Assembly: GCA_009772965.1 (NCBI GenBank)
Contig: WPAF01000011.1
Coordinates: 1 to 53,325 of the forward strand
Direction of reading: 5' to 3'
DNA length: 53,325 nt
DNA from: Candidatus Saganbacteria bacterium
GTDB lineage: Bacteria > Margulisbacteria > WOR-1 > XYC2-FULL-46-14 > WPAF01
Position numbers and translations under genes: made by a program. Under the pieces are notes generated by a model, which was not told where the DNA came from, searched no databases, and saw only the letters and a list, made by a program, of their open reading frames with translations. Each line of letters opens with the position of its first letter. The stretch's first letter is position 1. This document shows positions 1 to 8,760 of this stretch, in pieces.

Positions 1-36
1 CCAGATAATGACATCTTCTAGCGTTTCAGAAACATT

Positions 37-92
37 TTCAGGGACATTTTGTGTTGGAAACGCCCCTTATTTCAGGGACATCTTGTGTTGGA
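37..92. repeat. 22-bp direct repeat pair, insertion-sequence-end-like
   Basis: Two near-identical 22-bp copies lie at 37-58 and 71-92, 34 bp apart start to start, with one T/C difference. Both contain the core GGGACAT and then TTGTGTTGGA. Spaced subterminal repeats of this kind are typical of the ends of some IS families (IS21- or IS481-like ends are the comparison I have in mind). No transposase is visible inside the window, so this may be the right end of an element lying to the left, or a remnant. It ends 12 bp before the gap promoter. Confidence 0.4.
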
Positions 93-104
93 CAAGACTC
101 TGGT

Positions 105-132
105 TTGACAATTTTGCGCAAAATGATATAAT
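105..132 (+). promoter_or_regulatory. Sigma70-type promoter of gap-pgk
   Basis: A perfect -35 box TTGACA (105-110) is followed after 16 bp by a perfect -10 box TATAAT (127-132). The expected transcript starts near 139 and has a leader of about 29 nt that carries a purine-rich ribosome binding site (150-159) before the gap ATG. Confidence 0.8.
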
Positions 133-140
133 TTCACTAA

Positions 141-1229
<1,089 letters not shown>

Positions 1230-1232
1230 TAA

Positions 1233-2429
1233 ATGTCAAAACAAACCGTTGAAGATATTAAAGATTTAAAAGGGAAAAAAGTTTTGGTCCGGGTTGATTT
1301 TAACGTGCCCTTGGATGACAGGCAAAATATTACTGACAACACCCGTATAACAGCCGCTTTGCCAACCATCAAATATTTAATTGATAGAGGAGCCAGGATA
1401 ATTCTGGTATCCCATCTTGGCCGGCCCAAATCCGGCCCGGAAGAAAAGTTTCGGCTTGCTCCTGTAGCAAAAATGCTTTCAGAACTCGTTGGCAAGAAAA
1501 TATTTTCTACCACGGATTGCATTGGACCAGAGGTTGAGAAGGTTGTTTCGCAATTAAAAGACGGAGATATCTTACTTCTTGAAAATGTCAGGTTTTATAA
1601 AGAAGAAGAAAAAAATGACCCGGAGTTTGCAAAAAAACTGGCCTCTTTGGCAGATGTTTATGTAAATGACGCTTTCGGCACGGCGCACAGGGCACATGCC
1701 TCAACAAAAGGCGTCACAAAATACTTAAAGGGCTACGCGGGATTTTTAATCGAGAAAGAAATAAAATTCCTAAGTAAAATATTAAATGATCCCATCAGGC
1801 CTTTTGTAGCCATTTTGGGCGGGGCAAAAATATCCGGCAAAATTGACGTAATCAAAAATCTGCTGCCAAAAGTTGATACTTTAATAATCGGCGGAGGGAT
1901 GGCATATACTTTTTTTAAGGCCAGAAATATCAGCGTAGGAGATTCTATTGTTGAGGAAGATAAAGTACAGCTTGCAAAAGACATTTTAAAACTGGCAATT
2001 GATTTAAATAAAACTATAATGCTGCCGATAGACCATGTGGTGGCAGATAAATTTGACGCCAATGCCAATTTCCAAGTAGTTACTCGCGCCGGAATACCGG
2101 ACGGCTGGAAAGGAATGGATATTGGGCCAAACACAATTGTAAAATTCGGCCATGCGATAAAAAAGGCAAAAAGCGTTTTCTGGAATGGCCCTATGGGTGT
2201 TTTTGAGTTTGAAAATTTTGCAAAAGGGACACTAGAAATCGCAAAGCTAGTCGCTGAAATCACAAAAAACGGCGCTATTTCGATTGTTGGCGGGGGAGAT
2301 TCTGTCGCAGCAATTGAAAAATCCGGATTAGCAAATCAAATCAGCCATATTTCTACCGGAGGCGGAGCATCATTAGAATTCATAGAAGGAAAAACCTTGC
2401 CCGGAATCGCGGCTTTGCAATGCAAATGA
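1233..2429 (+). CDS. pgk: Phosphoglycerate kinase
   Basis: Transfers the acyl phosphate of 1,3-bisphosphoglycerate to ADP, giving ATP and 3-phosphoglycerate, directly after the gap reaction. The 398 residues match the family length. Visible signatures are VRVDFNVPL near the N-terminus, the substrate-binding [23 protein letters not shown], the hinge-region [19 protein letters not shown], and the nucleotide-binding GGGDSVAA followed by STGGGASLE. The ATG lies 3 bp after the gap stop with no clear Shine-Dalgarno, so translation may depend on coupling to gap. It overlaps the following small gene by 4 bp if that gene starts at 2426. Confidence 0.97.
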   Translation: MSKQTVEDIKDLKGKKVLVRVDFNVPLDDRQNITDNTRITAALPTIKYLIDRGARIILVSHLGRPKSGPEEKFRLAPVAKMLSELVGKKIFSTTDCIGPEVEKVVSQLKDGDILLLENVRFYKEEEKNDPEFAKKLASLADVYVNDAFGTAHRAHASTKGVTKYLKGYAGFLIEKEIKFLSKILNDPIRPFVAILGGAKISGKIDVIKNLLPKVDTLIIGGGMAYTFFKARNISVGDSIVEEDKVQLAKDILKLAIDLNKTIMLPIDHVVADKFDANANFQVVTRAGIPDGWKGMDIGPNTIVKFGHAIKKAKSVFWNGPMGVFEFENFAKGTLEIAKLVAEITKNGAISIVGGGDSVAAIEKSGLANQISHISTGGGASLEFIEGKTLPGIAALQCK

Positions 2430-2818
2430 AGAAATTTTTATTGGTACTGATAATTTTATTATTTTCCAGCATGTCTCATGCGGAATACAGGATTTATGCA
2501 AAAAAGGGCGGTTTTTTTGGCCTTCTTGGGCAGTCATTTATCCTGCTTAACTTAAAAACCGGACAAACATGGGAACTGGTCAATAGCAGATGGGATCCTC
2601 TTCCAATAATCGAAGAAATACAAATAAATGAAATTCCCTCAATCGAAGTAGTTAAAGAGATAAAAAATGATTCAACAGTAGAATCCCAGGCAGTTAAAGC
2701 AGAAAAGCCAATAATTAGAAAACATAAAATAAAAGTATTACGAAAAAAGCCAATAGAAAAGAAACAAGATATAAATACTGACGAAGAAGACGAGGGAGAA
2801 GTCCCTTCCGGATGGTAA
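2426..2818 (+). CDS. Small exported protein, function unknown
   Basis: About 130 residues with an N-terminal signal peptide ([13 protein letters not shown], probable cleavage after SHA). A short region follows with [24 protein letters not shown], possibly a small beta-strand unit, and then a highly charged lysine/glutamate-rich tail ending in GEVPSGW. No family is recognised. An ATG at 2420 is also in frame; 2426 is preferred because it makes the standard 4-bp ATGA overlap with pgk. It probably travels on the gap-pgk transcript. The charged tail could reach a periplasmic partner or the peptidoglycan, but that is speculation. The gene ends 3 bp before the oppositely oriented tRNA gene. Confidence 0.6.
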   Translation: MKKFLLVLIILLFSSMSHAEYRIYAKKGGFFGLLGQSFILLNLKTGQTWELVNSRWDPLPIIEEIQINEIPSIEVVKEIKNDSTVESQAVKAEKPIIRKHKIKVLRKKPIEKKQDINTDEEDEGEVPSGW

Positions 2819-2821
2819 AAA

Positions 2822-2894
2822 TGGAGCAGAGGGGAGTTGAACCCCTGACCTCAGCGTTGCGAACGCTGCGTTCTTCCATCTGAACTACTGCCCC
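2822..2894 (-). tRNA. tRNA-Ala (anticodon CGC)
   Basis: The reverse strand folds as a full cloverleaf: acceptor GGGGCAG with CTGCTCC, D stem GTTC with GAAC, anticodon stem CAGCG with CGCTG around the loop TTCGCAA, a 5-nt variable loop, and T stem AGGGG with CCCCT around TTCAACT. Loop positions 34-36 read CGC, which decodes GCG alanine codons. The acceptor has the G3-U70 wobble pair that defines alanine tRNAs. The discriminator base is A, and CCA is not encoded. It is transcribed against the flanking protein genes. Confidence 0.93.
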
Positions 2895-2911
2895 TTGTAA
2901 GCCAATATTCA

Positions 2912-2940
2912 ATTATATCACAGCTTGACAATAATGATAA
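2912..2940 (-). promoter_or_regulatory. Probable promoter of tRNA-Ala
   Basis: On the - strand, TTATCA (2940-2935, 4 of 6 to consensus) is followed after 17 bp by a perfect TATAAT (2917-2912). The expected start is about 10 nt before the mature tRNA 5' end. It interleaves with the divergent secG promoter. Confidence 0.6.
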
Positions 2941-2954
2941 AAATAGGTTAAAAT
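2925..2954 (+). promoter_or_regulatory. Probable promoter of secG
   Basis: TTGACA (2925-2930) with TAAAAT (2949-2954) at 18 bp spacing. The secG ATG lies only 12 nt after the -10 box and no Shine-Dalgarno is present, so the transcript would be leaderless or nearly so. The promoter overlaps the divergent tRNA-Ala promoter, so the two may compete. Confidence 0.6.
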
Positions 2955-2965
2955 TACATTAATAC

Positions 2966-3181
2966 ATGAAGACATTTCTCATATTTATTCAGATACTTTC
3001 CGCAGTTTCGCTTATCATTCTTGTACTTTTACATACGGCAAAAGGGGAGGGTTTGGGAGGAATTGGCGGGGCGGCAAAGCTGTTTGGCAGTCCAAAAGGA
3101 CTTGAAGAGGGATTGGATAAATTGACTACTGGGGCAGCTGTTTTATTTTTTATTATTTCTTTAGTGCTTGGGTTTATTTAG
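2966..3181 (+). CDS. secG: Preprotein translocase subunit SecG
   Basis: Small inner-membrane partner of the SecYE channel that assists SecA-driven export. The 71 residues form two hydrophobic helices (about 3-23 and 52-70) joined by a glycine-rich loop containing HTAKGEGLGGIGGAAKLFG, the hallmark of SecG. Length is normal. It starts with ATG shortly after a good promoter and has no ribosome binding site. The small channel-like gene follows 8 bp later. secA lies elsewhere in this window at 37451-39949. Confidence 0.93.
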   Translation: MKTFLIFIQILSAVSLIILVLLHTAKGEGLGGIGGAAKLFGSPKGLEEGLDKLTTGAAVLFFIISLVLGFI

Positions 3182-3189
3182 GGGGCAAT

Positions 3190-3843
3190 ATGGAATTTGA
3201 TTACATGCCGTTTTATTTGGTGTTTCTTAAAATTTCAACCCCATTTCTTTATTTTATAATTTCAGCGTTTCTACTTTTGTTGGGATTTTGGGCCGCTAAT
3301 TTAATAAAAATCACCATTAAATTCATTCTAGGCGTTTTACAATTTGATTCTTTGATGAATTCTTTAAAATTTAATTTGCTTTTAGAAAAAGCTGAAATCA
3401 AAAAGGAACCGTCTGAGCTTTTAAGTAACTTTGTTTATTGGTTTATAATAATTATCCTGATTTTAGGCACTGCATCTCAATTGAAAGTGCCGGTTGATTC
3501 GGCAATTGACAGGGTAATAAGTTATATTAGCATTGTCTTTCTTGCGGCAATAACTCTCTCTTTTGGCGCTTTCATAGCAATCTTAATAAGCAGTTTTGTG
3601 TATTTTGTTGCCGTTAATTTTGGCCTTTCCGGAGCCAAGCCAGTCTCAAGAATTATTCAATACGCCACAGTTATATTTGCGTTTCTTTTGGCATTAGAGC
3701 AACTGGGTGTTGGCCCCGCTCTTTTGGTTCCAAGCATTGGCGTGATAATTGGGGCTGTTGGGTTGGCGCTGGCAATTGCTTTTGGTTTGGGGTGCAAGGA
3801 TATTATGGCTGATTTTGTTTCAAATTTGATAAAGGGAAAATAA
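3190..3843 (+). CDS. MscS-like/TM-helix membrane protein lacking the beta domain
   Basis: 217 residues with five or so hydrophobic segments. The last part, SIGVIIGAVGLALAIAFGLG followed by CKDIMADFVSNL, resembles the pore-lining TM3 of MscS mechanosensitive channels, where small residues alternate and a helix with a conserved N..N/D pattern follows. The protein stops there, so the cytoplasmic beta domain and vestibule of MscS are absent. The N-terminal part fits the conserved TM-helix family seen in short MscS relatives. It probably forms an oligomeric membrane pore or a structural membrane protein; gating by tension is not shown. A GGGGG-containing sequence precedes the ATG. It is cotranscribed with secG. 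Confidence 0.7.
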   Translation: MEFDYMPFYLVFLKISTPFLYFIISAFLLLLGFWAANLIKITIKFILGVLQFDSLMNSLKFNLLLEKAEIKKEPSELLSNFVYWFIIIILILGTASQLKVPVDSAIDRVISYISIVFLAAITLSFGAFIAILISSFVYFVAVNFGLSGAKPVSRIIQYATVIFAFLLALEQLGVGPALLVPSIGVIIGAVGLALAIAFGLGCKDIMADFVSNLIKGK

Positions 3844-3846
3844 GGT

Positions 3847-3948
3847 AACTATTCAGGGGTAATAGAGGAATCCCCATACTAAAGTATGGGGAATTATAAA
3901 ACCTGATAATATTCCCCACACTTCAGTGTGGGGTGTTGTCGAATAGTT
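3847..3948. repeat. REP-like double hairpin with outer stem
   Basis: Three nested inverted repeats make a cloverleaf-like unit. The outer stem is AACTATTC (3847-3854) with GAATAGTT (3941-3948). Hairpin 1 is TCCCCATACT (3871-3880) with its exact complement at 3883-3892. Hairpin 2 is CCCCACACT (3914-3922) with its complement at 3925-3933. The two hairpins are related in sequence (CCCCAYACT arms with 2-nt tips). No T-tract follows either hairpin. The layout resembles REP/BIME or IS200/IS605-type hairpins moved by Y1 transposases. None is encoded in the window. Confidence 0.7.
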
Positions 3949-3967
3949 ATAAAATAAGGAGAAAAAC

Positions 3968-4498
3968 TTGAAGAAGTTATTTATTGTTTTAATTGTTTTA
4001 TTAATCATGTTTTCTTCCGTTTCATTTGCAAAAAGTGCCGCTTCAAAGTCTATTACCTCAGGGAATAGCGATATGAGAATAGGTTTTGGCTCTTATATTT
4101 TTGGCCCATTACCAGCTTTAGGCGGGGGCTCTGGATATGCCCAATTCAGATTTAAAGGAGATACTTATACCGGCGGCGCAGGATTAAATTATTGGAGCAC
4201 AAGTAATGCCAATAATACGGCTACTTCATTTGGGGCAATGGGGCAAATTGCTTTTAATATTACCGGAGGTTTAGCGCCGACACACATAGGGGCGGGCTTA
4301 AATTTTAACAGCCTTTCGGGAGGTTCTTCTTTTGCGTTAGCGGTATTATATGGCGCTGAAACAATTGTTGCCAATAATATATTAATTGGCTTTGATTTAG
4401 TTCCTCTGACATTTGTTTCAATGACCCAGGCAGGCGCAACTACTTCAACCTTTGCGTTAGGAAGCGCGGCAGTATACGGAAGTTATTTGTTTAATTAA
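3968..4498 (+). CDS. Exported, outer-membrane-barrel-like protein
   Basis: 176 residues with a clear signal peptide (MKKLFIVLIVLLIMFSS, cleavage about SFA-KS). The mature part alternates short glycine/aromatic strands such as MRIGFGSYIFG, GGAGLNYWS, HIGAGLNFNS and AAVYGSYLFN, and ends in aromatic residues, as expected for a small outer-membrane beta-barrel or beta-sandwich. No family is recognised. The start is TTG with a strong AAGGAG (3955-3960) 7 nt upstream. It heads a group of three exported proteins (to 5481) placed before mraY. Confidence 0.6.
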   Translation: MKKLFIVLIVLLIMFSSVSFAKSAASKSITSGNSDMRIGFGSYIFGPLPALGGGSGYAQFRFKGDTYTGGAGLNYWSTSNANNTATSFGAMGQIAFNITGGLAPTHIGAGLNFNSLSGGSSFALAVLYGAETIVANNILIGFDLVPLTFVSMTQAGATTSTFALGSAAVYGSYLFN

Positions 4499-4518
4499 AC
4501 AAATAAAGGGGGTAAGAG

Positions 4519-4989
4519 ATGGCCAAGTGGTCTGTTATCTTTATCCTGTTTGCCTGTTTGCCTTTAATTTTCGGTTGTGCAACTGCTTCTGCGCCTGCTA
4601 GCTGCGGAGGGACATCAACTTCTAGCGGAACCTTGGCTGAATTATCAAATGGGGAAGGCTTTGACTTTGATACCGGTAATAAAGTAGTTACTACAAGTTC
4701 ATGTTGTGATCTTTATGCCACCCAAGGCGGAAAGATGGATATTGGCGGGGGATTTGGAAACGCCCAGAATATTTATGATTTTTCCACTACCTATGCTTCT
4801 TTAGAAACTGTTCCATCAAGCGCGTCTGGCGGCTCATGGGGATATAACATTAAAGGATCAGGCGGCTTGGCCGGCAGGGGATTCATTATTAGGAATATTG
4901 ATAATGGCACATTAAGTTCTAAATATTACAGGGTTTGGATTAATTTAAATGATCTTCCGACTTTAAAGTTTTATTGGCAAGCGATTTAG
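4519..4989 (+). CDS. Putative lipoprotein, function unknown
   Basis: 156 residues. The N-terminal hydrophobic helix ends in LIFGC, a good lipobox, so C20 is the likely lipidated cysteine after signal peptidase II cleavage. The mature part is rich in serine, glycine and threonine, with a CC pair in SSCCDLYA and a C-terminal YYRVWINLNDL segment that looks like a beta-sandwich. No family is recognised. A GGGGGT ribosome binding site lies 5' of the ATG. It sits between two exported proteins, so all three may act at the outer membrane or surface. Confidence 0.6.
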   Translation: MAKWSVIFILFACLPLIFGCATASAPASCGGTSTSSGTLAELSNGEGFDFDTGNKVVTTSSCCDLYATQGGKMDIGGGFGNAQNIYDFSTTYASLETVPSSASGGSWGYNIKGSGGLAGRGFIIRNIDNGTLSSKYYRVWINLNDLPTLKFYWQAI

Positions 4990-5049
4990 TTTGCTTTTTA
5001 ATTAAATATTTGATAAGCTAGAGCAGTTTTATTTTAAGGAGGTGAAAGG

Positions 5050-5481
5050 ATGAAAAAAGTTGTTCTTATACTTGCTTTAGTTATTATCTCCGCATCTTCT
5101 TCTTTTGCCTCAATTTCTGTTAGAGCTGGTTTATCGGGTGGGGCTTTTAAGGTTGCTGGCGCAGCTGATAGGCAATTAAATGATAGATTCAACATCTCCG
5201 GGGAGTTAGGATATGGGATCGGCAACCAGTATTCTGTGCTGGTTGGAGGCGGGTCAATATATACTTATTTAAGGGATGTTATTTATGCTGGGATTGGAGC
5301 TTGTTATTCCAGTTATTCAGAAACCGTTAGCCTAAGCTTTCCAACAATGGATGTAACTACAAAAAGCGGTGTTGGCATAAATGCATTTTTGGGCATGACC
5401 AGAGACAAACTCTACGGCCAAGTTGGATACGATACAAGGCTTGGCGCGGTTGCGGAAGCCGGCTATTTAGTTCGAATGTAA
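5050..5481 (+). CDS. Exported small beta-barrel-like protein
   Basis: 143 residues with a signal peptide (MKKVVLILALVIISASSSFA). The mature chain consists of alternating strand-like segments: ISVRAGLSGG, NISGELGYGIGN, YSVLVGGGSIYTYL, VIYAGIGACYSS, LYGQVGYDTRLGA and AEAGYLVRM. This pattern suits an 8-stranded outer-membrane barrel. No family is assigned. The ATG follows an ideal AAGGAGG ribosome binding site. Its stop codon overlaps the mraY ATG by 1 bp (TAATG), so it appears translationally coupled to the wall-synthesis genes, which is an odd partner for an outer-membrane protein. Confidence 0.6.
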   Translation: MKKVVLILALVIISASSSFASISVRAGLSGGAFKVAGAADRQLNDRFNISGELGYGIGNQYSVLVGGGSIYTYLRDVIYAGIGACYSSYSETVSLSFPTMDVTTKSGVGINAFLGMTRDKLYGQVGYDTRLGAVAEAGYLVRM

Positions 5482-6377
5482 TGTATTACCTGTTTCTTGG
5501 CGCAACGGTGCTGTCGCATTTACTGACAGCACTGTTGTTTTTTTTTCTGCGGATATTTAAAGCAAAACAAATAGAAAGAGAAGAAGGGCCAAAATCCCAT
5601 AAAATAAAATCGGGGACGCCAACGATGGGCGGCCTTGGATTTATAACGGTTTTTTTGATTTTAGGTTTTATTTTTGTTGATTATAAGTATTTCCCTGCAA
5701 TATTTTTGGCTTTAAGTTTTGCTTTTATCGGATTTTTGGATGACCTTATAAAAATATTAAGAAAAAATAATCTTGGCCTTACTTTCCGGCAAAAAATTAT
5801 ATTTCAAACTTTAATTGCGGTAATTTTTACAATCTACCTAATTAATGCCGGCTGCTTAGAATATACTCTTTATTATTTCATTTTTTTGGTTTTTCTCATT
5901 GTCGGCTCATCAAATGCCGCTAATTTAACCGATGGGCTTGATGGGCTTTTGGCAGGAACCGCAATAATAGCTTTTCTATCCTTTGGCCTAATTTGCTTTA
6001 AAAACGCCTTAATCGGGGGCGCGGCTTTTTCGTTCATTTTTGCCGGCGCGATATTAGGATTTTTATTTTATAATTTTCCAAAAGCTCGGCTATTTATGGG
6101 CGATGTCGGCTCTTTGGCGATTGGATCCGCATTAGCCGGGCTTGCCATAATCGCGCAAAAAGAGTGGATGCTGGCCCTGATTGGGGGCGTATTTATAATA
6201 GAAACTGTTTCTGTTATAATACAAGTTATATCGTTCAAATTATTAAAAAAACGCGTTTTTAAAATGAGCCCTTTGCACCACCATTTTGAAATGCTTGGAT
6301 TTTCAGAAAAAAGAATCGTGCTGTGTTTTTGGCTTTTTCAATTGATACTTGGTATTTTTGGAGTAATGATAGGATGA
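5481..6377 (+). CDS. mraY: Phospho-N-acetylmuramoyl-pentapeptide-transferase (MraY)
   Basis: Integral membrane enzyme that moves phospho-MurNAc-pentapeptide from UDP to undecaprenyl phosphate, making lipid I. Key motifs are present: GTPTMGG (45-51), the DD pair at 87-88, NAANLTDGLDG (145-155) with catalytic aspartates, FMGDVGSL (205-212), and the HHH uridine-binding motif (266-268). With 298 residues it is shorter than most MraY (320-360), the difference lying in the loops and N-terminus. About ten hydrophobic helices can be seen. It opens the wall block mraY-murD-ftsW-murG-murC-murB and overlaps murD by 4 bp. Confidence 0.95.
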   Translation: MYYLFLGATVLSHLLTALLFFFLRIFKAKQIEREEGPKSHKIKSGTPTMGGLGFITVFLILGFIFVDYKYFPAIFLALSFAFIGFLDDLIKILRKNNLGLTFRQKIIFQTLIAVIFTIYLINAGCLEYTLYYFIFLVFLIVGSSNAANLTDGLDGLLAGTAIIAFLSFGLICFKNALIGGAAFSFIFAGAILGFLFYNFPKARLFMGDVGSLAIGSALAGLAIIAQKEWMLALIGGVFIIETVSVIIQVISFKLLKKRVFKMSPLHHHFEMLGFSEKRIVLCFWLFQLILGIFGVMIG

Positions 6378-7678
6378 TCAAAGATAAAAAAGATAAAAAA
6401 ATAACAGTTTTAGGTTTTGGAAAATCCGGGGCTTCTTCAGCGCGCAGGCTTGCGCAATTGAATAATAAAGTCATTGTATCTGAATCCAAGGGTAATGAAA
6501 GCTTTGATCCCGAATTAATCTCGGATTTGCAGGGAATGGGCGTTCTGTTTGAATTTGGCGGCCATTCTTTATCTTCAATCAGCGATTCAGACCTAATCAT
6601 AATAAGCCCGGGGATACACCTTGATATTCCAATTGTTGTCGACGCAAAAAAAAGGAATATTCCGGTGATTTCAGAAATTGAACTTGCATACAGGTTTTTA
6701 AGCAAACCGATAATTGCCGTTACCGGAACAAACGGAAAAACTACTACAACAACACTAATTGGAGAATTTTTGAAAGCGGCAGGTAAAAACATCGCGATCG
6801 CGGGCAACATAGGCCGCCCATTGGTAGAAGTTGATGATAAAAACCTTGATTTCATCGTTGTTGAATTATCAAGCTATCAGCTGGAAACTATACTTACTTT
6901 TAGGCCATGGATTGCAGCAATATTAAATTTAACCGAGGATCATCTTGAACGGCATAAATCTATGGATGAATATGCTTTATGCAAATCGCGGATTTTCATG
7001 AACCAGAGAAAAACTGATTTTATCATTTATAATGCCGACGACCCGCGGGTTGTTAATTTACTGCCAAAAGCCGAGGCTAAATTAATCCCTTTTTCAAAAA
7101 GAAACGCGTTTATCAAAAAAGATGAAATGCTTATTCCCGGAGACCACAATTTAGAAAATGCTTTAGCGGCGGCTCAAATTGCTTTGATTGCGGGGGTTAA
7201 AATCAAAGTTATTAAAGAAGTCCTTTCCACTTTTAAGGGAGTTGAGCACAGGATAGAATTATTTACTGAAAAGAAAGGCGTAAAGTATTATAACGACAGC
7301 AAAGCAACAAACCCGGATTCCACAGTTGTGGCGTTAAAATCCTTAGACGAGGGGAAAAGGAATGTCATCTTAATTGCAGGGGGAAGAGACAAAGGCGGAG
7401 ATTTAACAAACCTGGCAAAAATGATCAAAGCTTCAGTCAAAAAAGCAATCTTAATCGGCGAGGCGGCAGAAAGATTCGGCAAGGCATTAAAGGAGCATAA
7501 TTTTCAAGATATCATCTTTGCTTCTTCTTTTGAGGAAGCGGTAAATATTTCATATTCGCTGGCTCAAAACAATGAAAAAGTGGTTTTATCTCCCGCCTGC
7601 GCTAGTTTTGATATGTTTAAAAATTTTGAGGAACGCGGAATCCAATTTAAAAAATTAGTTAATAGCCTTCCACAATGA
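6374..7678 (+). CDS. murD: UDP-N-acetylmuramoylalanine--D-glutamate ligase
   Basis: Cytosolic ATP-dependent ligase adding D-glutamate to UDP-MurNAc-L-Ala. From the chosen start it has 434 residues. The N-terminal GFGKSG (14-19) binds the UDP part. The P-loop GTNGKTTTT is at 118-126, followed by ELSSYQLE and NLTEDHLERH in the central domain. The C-terminal domain has DSKATNPDST, AGGRDKG and the SPACASFDMF motif near the end. An in-frame start at 6323 would run inside mraY; ATG 6374 gives the usual 4-bp ATGA overlap and the normal N-terminus. It lies between mraY and ftsW in the same transcript. Confidence 0.96.
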   Translation: MIKDKKDKKITVLGFGKSGASSARRLAQLNNKVIVSESKGNESFDPELISDLQGMGVLFEFGGHSLSSISDSDLIIISPGIHLDIPIVVDAKKRNIPVISEIELAYRFLSKPIIAVTGTNGKTTTTTLIGEFLKAAGKNIAIAGNIGRPLVEVDDKNLDFIVVELSSYQLETILTFRPWIAAILNLTEDHLERHKSMDEYALCKSRIFMNQRKTDFIIYNADDPRVVNLLPKAEAKLIPFSKRNAFIKKDEMLIPGDHNLENALAAAQIALIAGVKIKVIKEVLSTFKGVEHRIELFTEKKGVKYYNDSKATNPDSTVVALKSLDEGKRNVILIAGGRDKGGDLTNLAKMIKASVKKAILIGEAAERFGKALKEHNFQDIIFASSFEEAVNISYSLAQNNEKVVLSPACASFDMFKNFEERGIQFKKLVNSLPQ

Positions 7679-8760
7679 AAAAAAAACCGGATATTATCTA
7701 CGTTTTACTGACTTTCCTGCTTTTAATATCAGGCATAATTATGATATTTTCTGCCAGTCCCGCGCTTGCGATAAAACAAGGCGACAGTTTTTATTATTTA
7801 AAAAAGCATTTGTTTTATGTTGTTTTGGGGGTTTTCGCCTTTAATTTTGCCTTAAATGCCGAAATAAAAAAATTGAGCAAATACTCGCTGCATCTTTTTG
7901 TCGCGTCAATATTTCTTTTGCTTCTGATATTTGTCCCGGGAGTGGGGAAAACTATGGGAGGGGCTTCCCGCTGGCTGGATTTTTACTTTTTTTCTTTTCA
8001 GCCCTCTGAGCTTGCGAAAATAACCGTCATTATTCTTTTGGCGTCAATTCTTTCAAAACAAAAAGAAAATATTAAGGATTTCTCAAAAGGACTACTGCCG
8101 GCTTTGCTTCTTGTAGGATTGGTTATGGGAATAATAATCAAACAACCCGATATGGGAACCGCTTTGTCAATTGCCGGAACATCCCTTCTTATGTTTTTTA
8201 TCGCGGGGGCAAAGATAATGCATCTTGGATCATTGGCTTTGCTTGGAGCAATAAGCATATTAATACTCAGCATTACCAGCCCTTATCGACTTAGAAGGAT
8301 GCTTGCTTATTTAAACCCTTGGAATGACCCGTTAAACGTAGGTTTTCAAATCATCCAGTCCTTGTTGGCTGTCGGTTCAGGCGGCATTTATGGGCTGGGG
8401 CTTGGCAATTCAAGGCAGAAGTTTTTTTACCTGCCCCAGCAATACGCGGATTTTATCTTTGCGATCTTGTGTGAAGAGCTTGGATTAATTGGAGCATCGA
8501 TATTATTAATTATATTCATCGGATTTTTTGCCCGGGGAATTAAAATTGCAAGAGAAGCAAGAGATTATTTTTCACAATTATTAGCTTATGGGATTACTTT
8601 TATGTTTGCCGTCCAAACCTTTATGAATCTTTTTGTGGTTGTTGGGTTAATCCCGACAACCGGCATTCCGCTTCCTTTTATCAGTTACGGCGGGACCGCG
8701 GTTGTGATCAATCTTTTTGCCGCCGGCCTGGTGGCAAATATTTCAAGGGCATCTAAATGA
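7675..8760 (+). CDS. ftsW: FtsW/RodA-family peptidoglycan glycosyltransferase (SEDS), probably FtsW
   Basis: Inner-membrane SEDS protein that polymerises lipid II into glycan strands, with a class B penicillin-binding protein as partner. The 361 residues include about ten hydrophobic helices. Family motifs visible are GGASRWLDF, QPSELAKI, IKQPDMGTA, the long extracellular-loop region RRMLAYLNPWNDP and LPQQYADFIFA, and the C-terminal LIPTTGIPLPFISYGGT. Position between murD and murG, the classical division-cluster place, points to FtsW rather than RodA. It overlaps both neighbours by 4 bp. No ftsI-type partner is in the window. Confidence 0.92.
   Translation: MKKKPDIIYVLLTFLLLISGIIMIFSASPALAIKQGDSFYYLKKHLFYVVLGVFAFNFALNAEIKKLSKYSLHLFVASIFLLLLIFVPGVGKTMGGASRWLDFYFFSFQPSELAKITVIILLASILSKQKENIKDFSKGLLPALLLVGLVMGIIIKQPDMGTALSIAGTSLLMFFIAGAKIMHLGSLALLGAISILILSITSPYRLRRMLAYLNPWNDPLNVGFQIIQSLLAVGSGGIYGLGLGNSRQKFFYLPQQYADFIFAILCEELGLIGASILLIIFIGFFARGIKIAREARDYFSQLLAYGITFMFAVQTFMNLFVVVGLIPTTGIPLPFISYGGTAVVINLFAAGLVANISRASK

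Noticed and set aside
2715-2912. 65-codon ORF on the - strand over the tRNA region
   Set aside because: It overlaps the tRNA-Ala gene and the end of a real gene, and its translation looks like a tRNA antisense artefact.
3871-3933. Two hairpins as Rho-independent terminators
   Set aside because: Neither stem is followed by a T-tract, and the two stems are related to each other and enclosed in an outer stem, so a REP-like repeat is the better description.
6323-6374. Longer start of murD inside mraY
   Set aside because: The extra residues are hydrophobic sequence read from within mraY in another frame; the ATG at 6374 gives the standard 4-bp overlap and normal MurD start.
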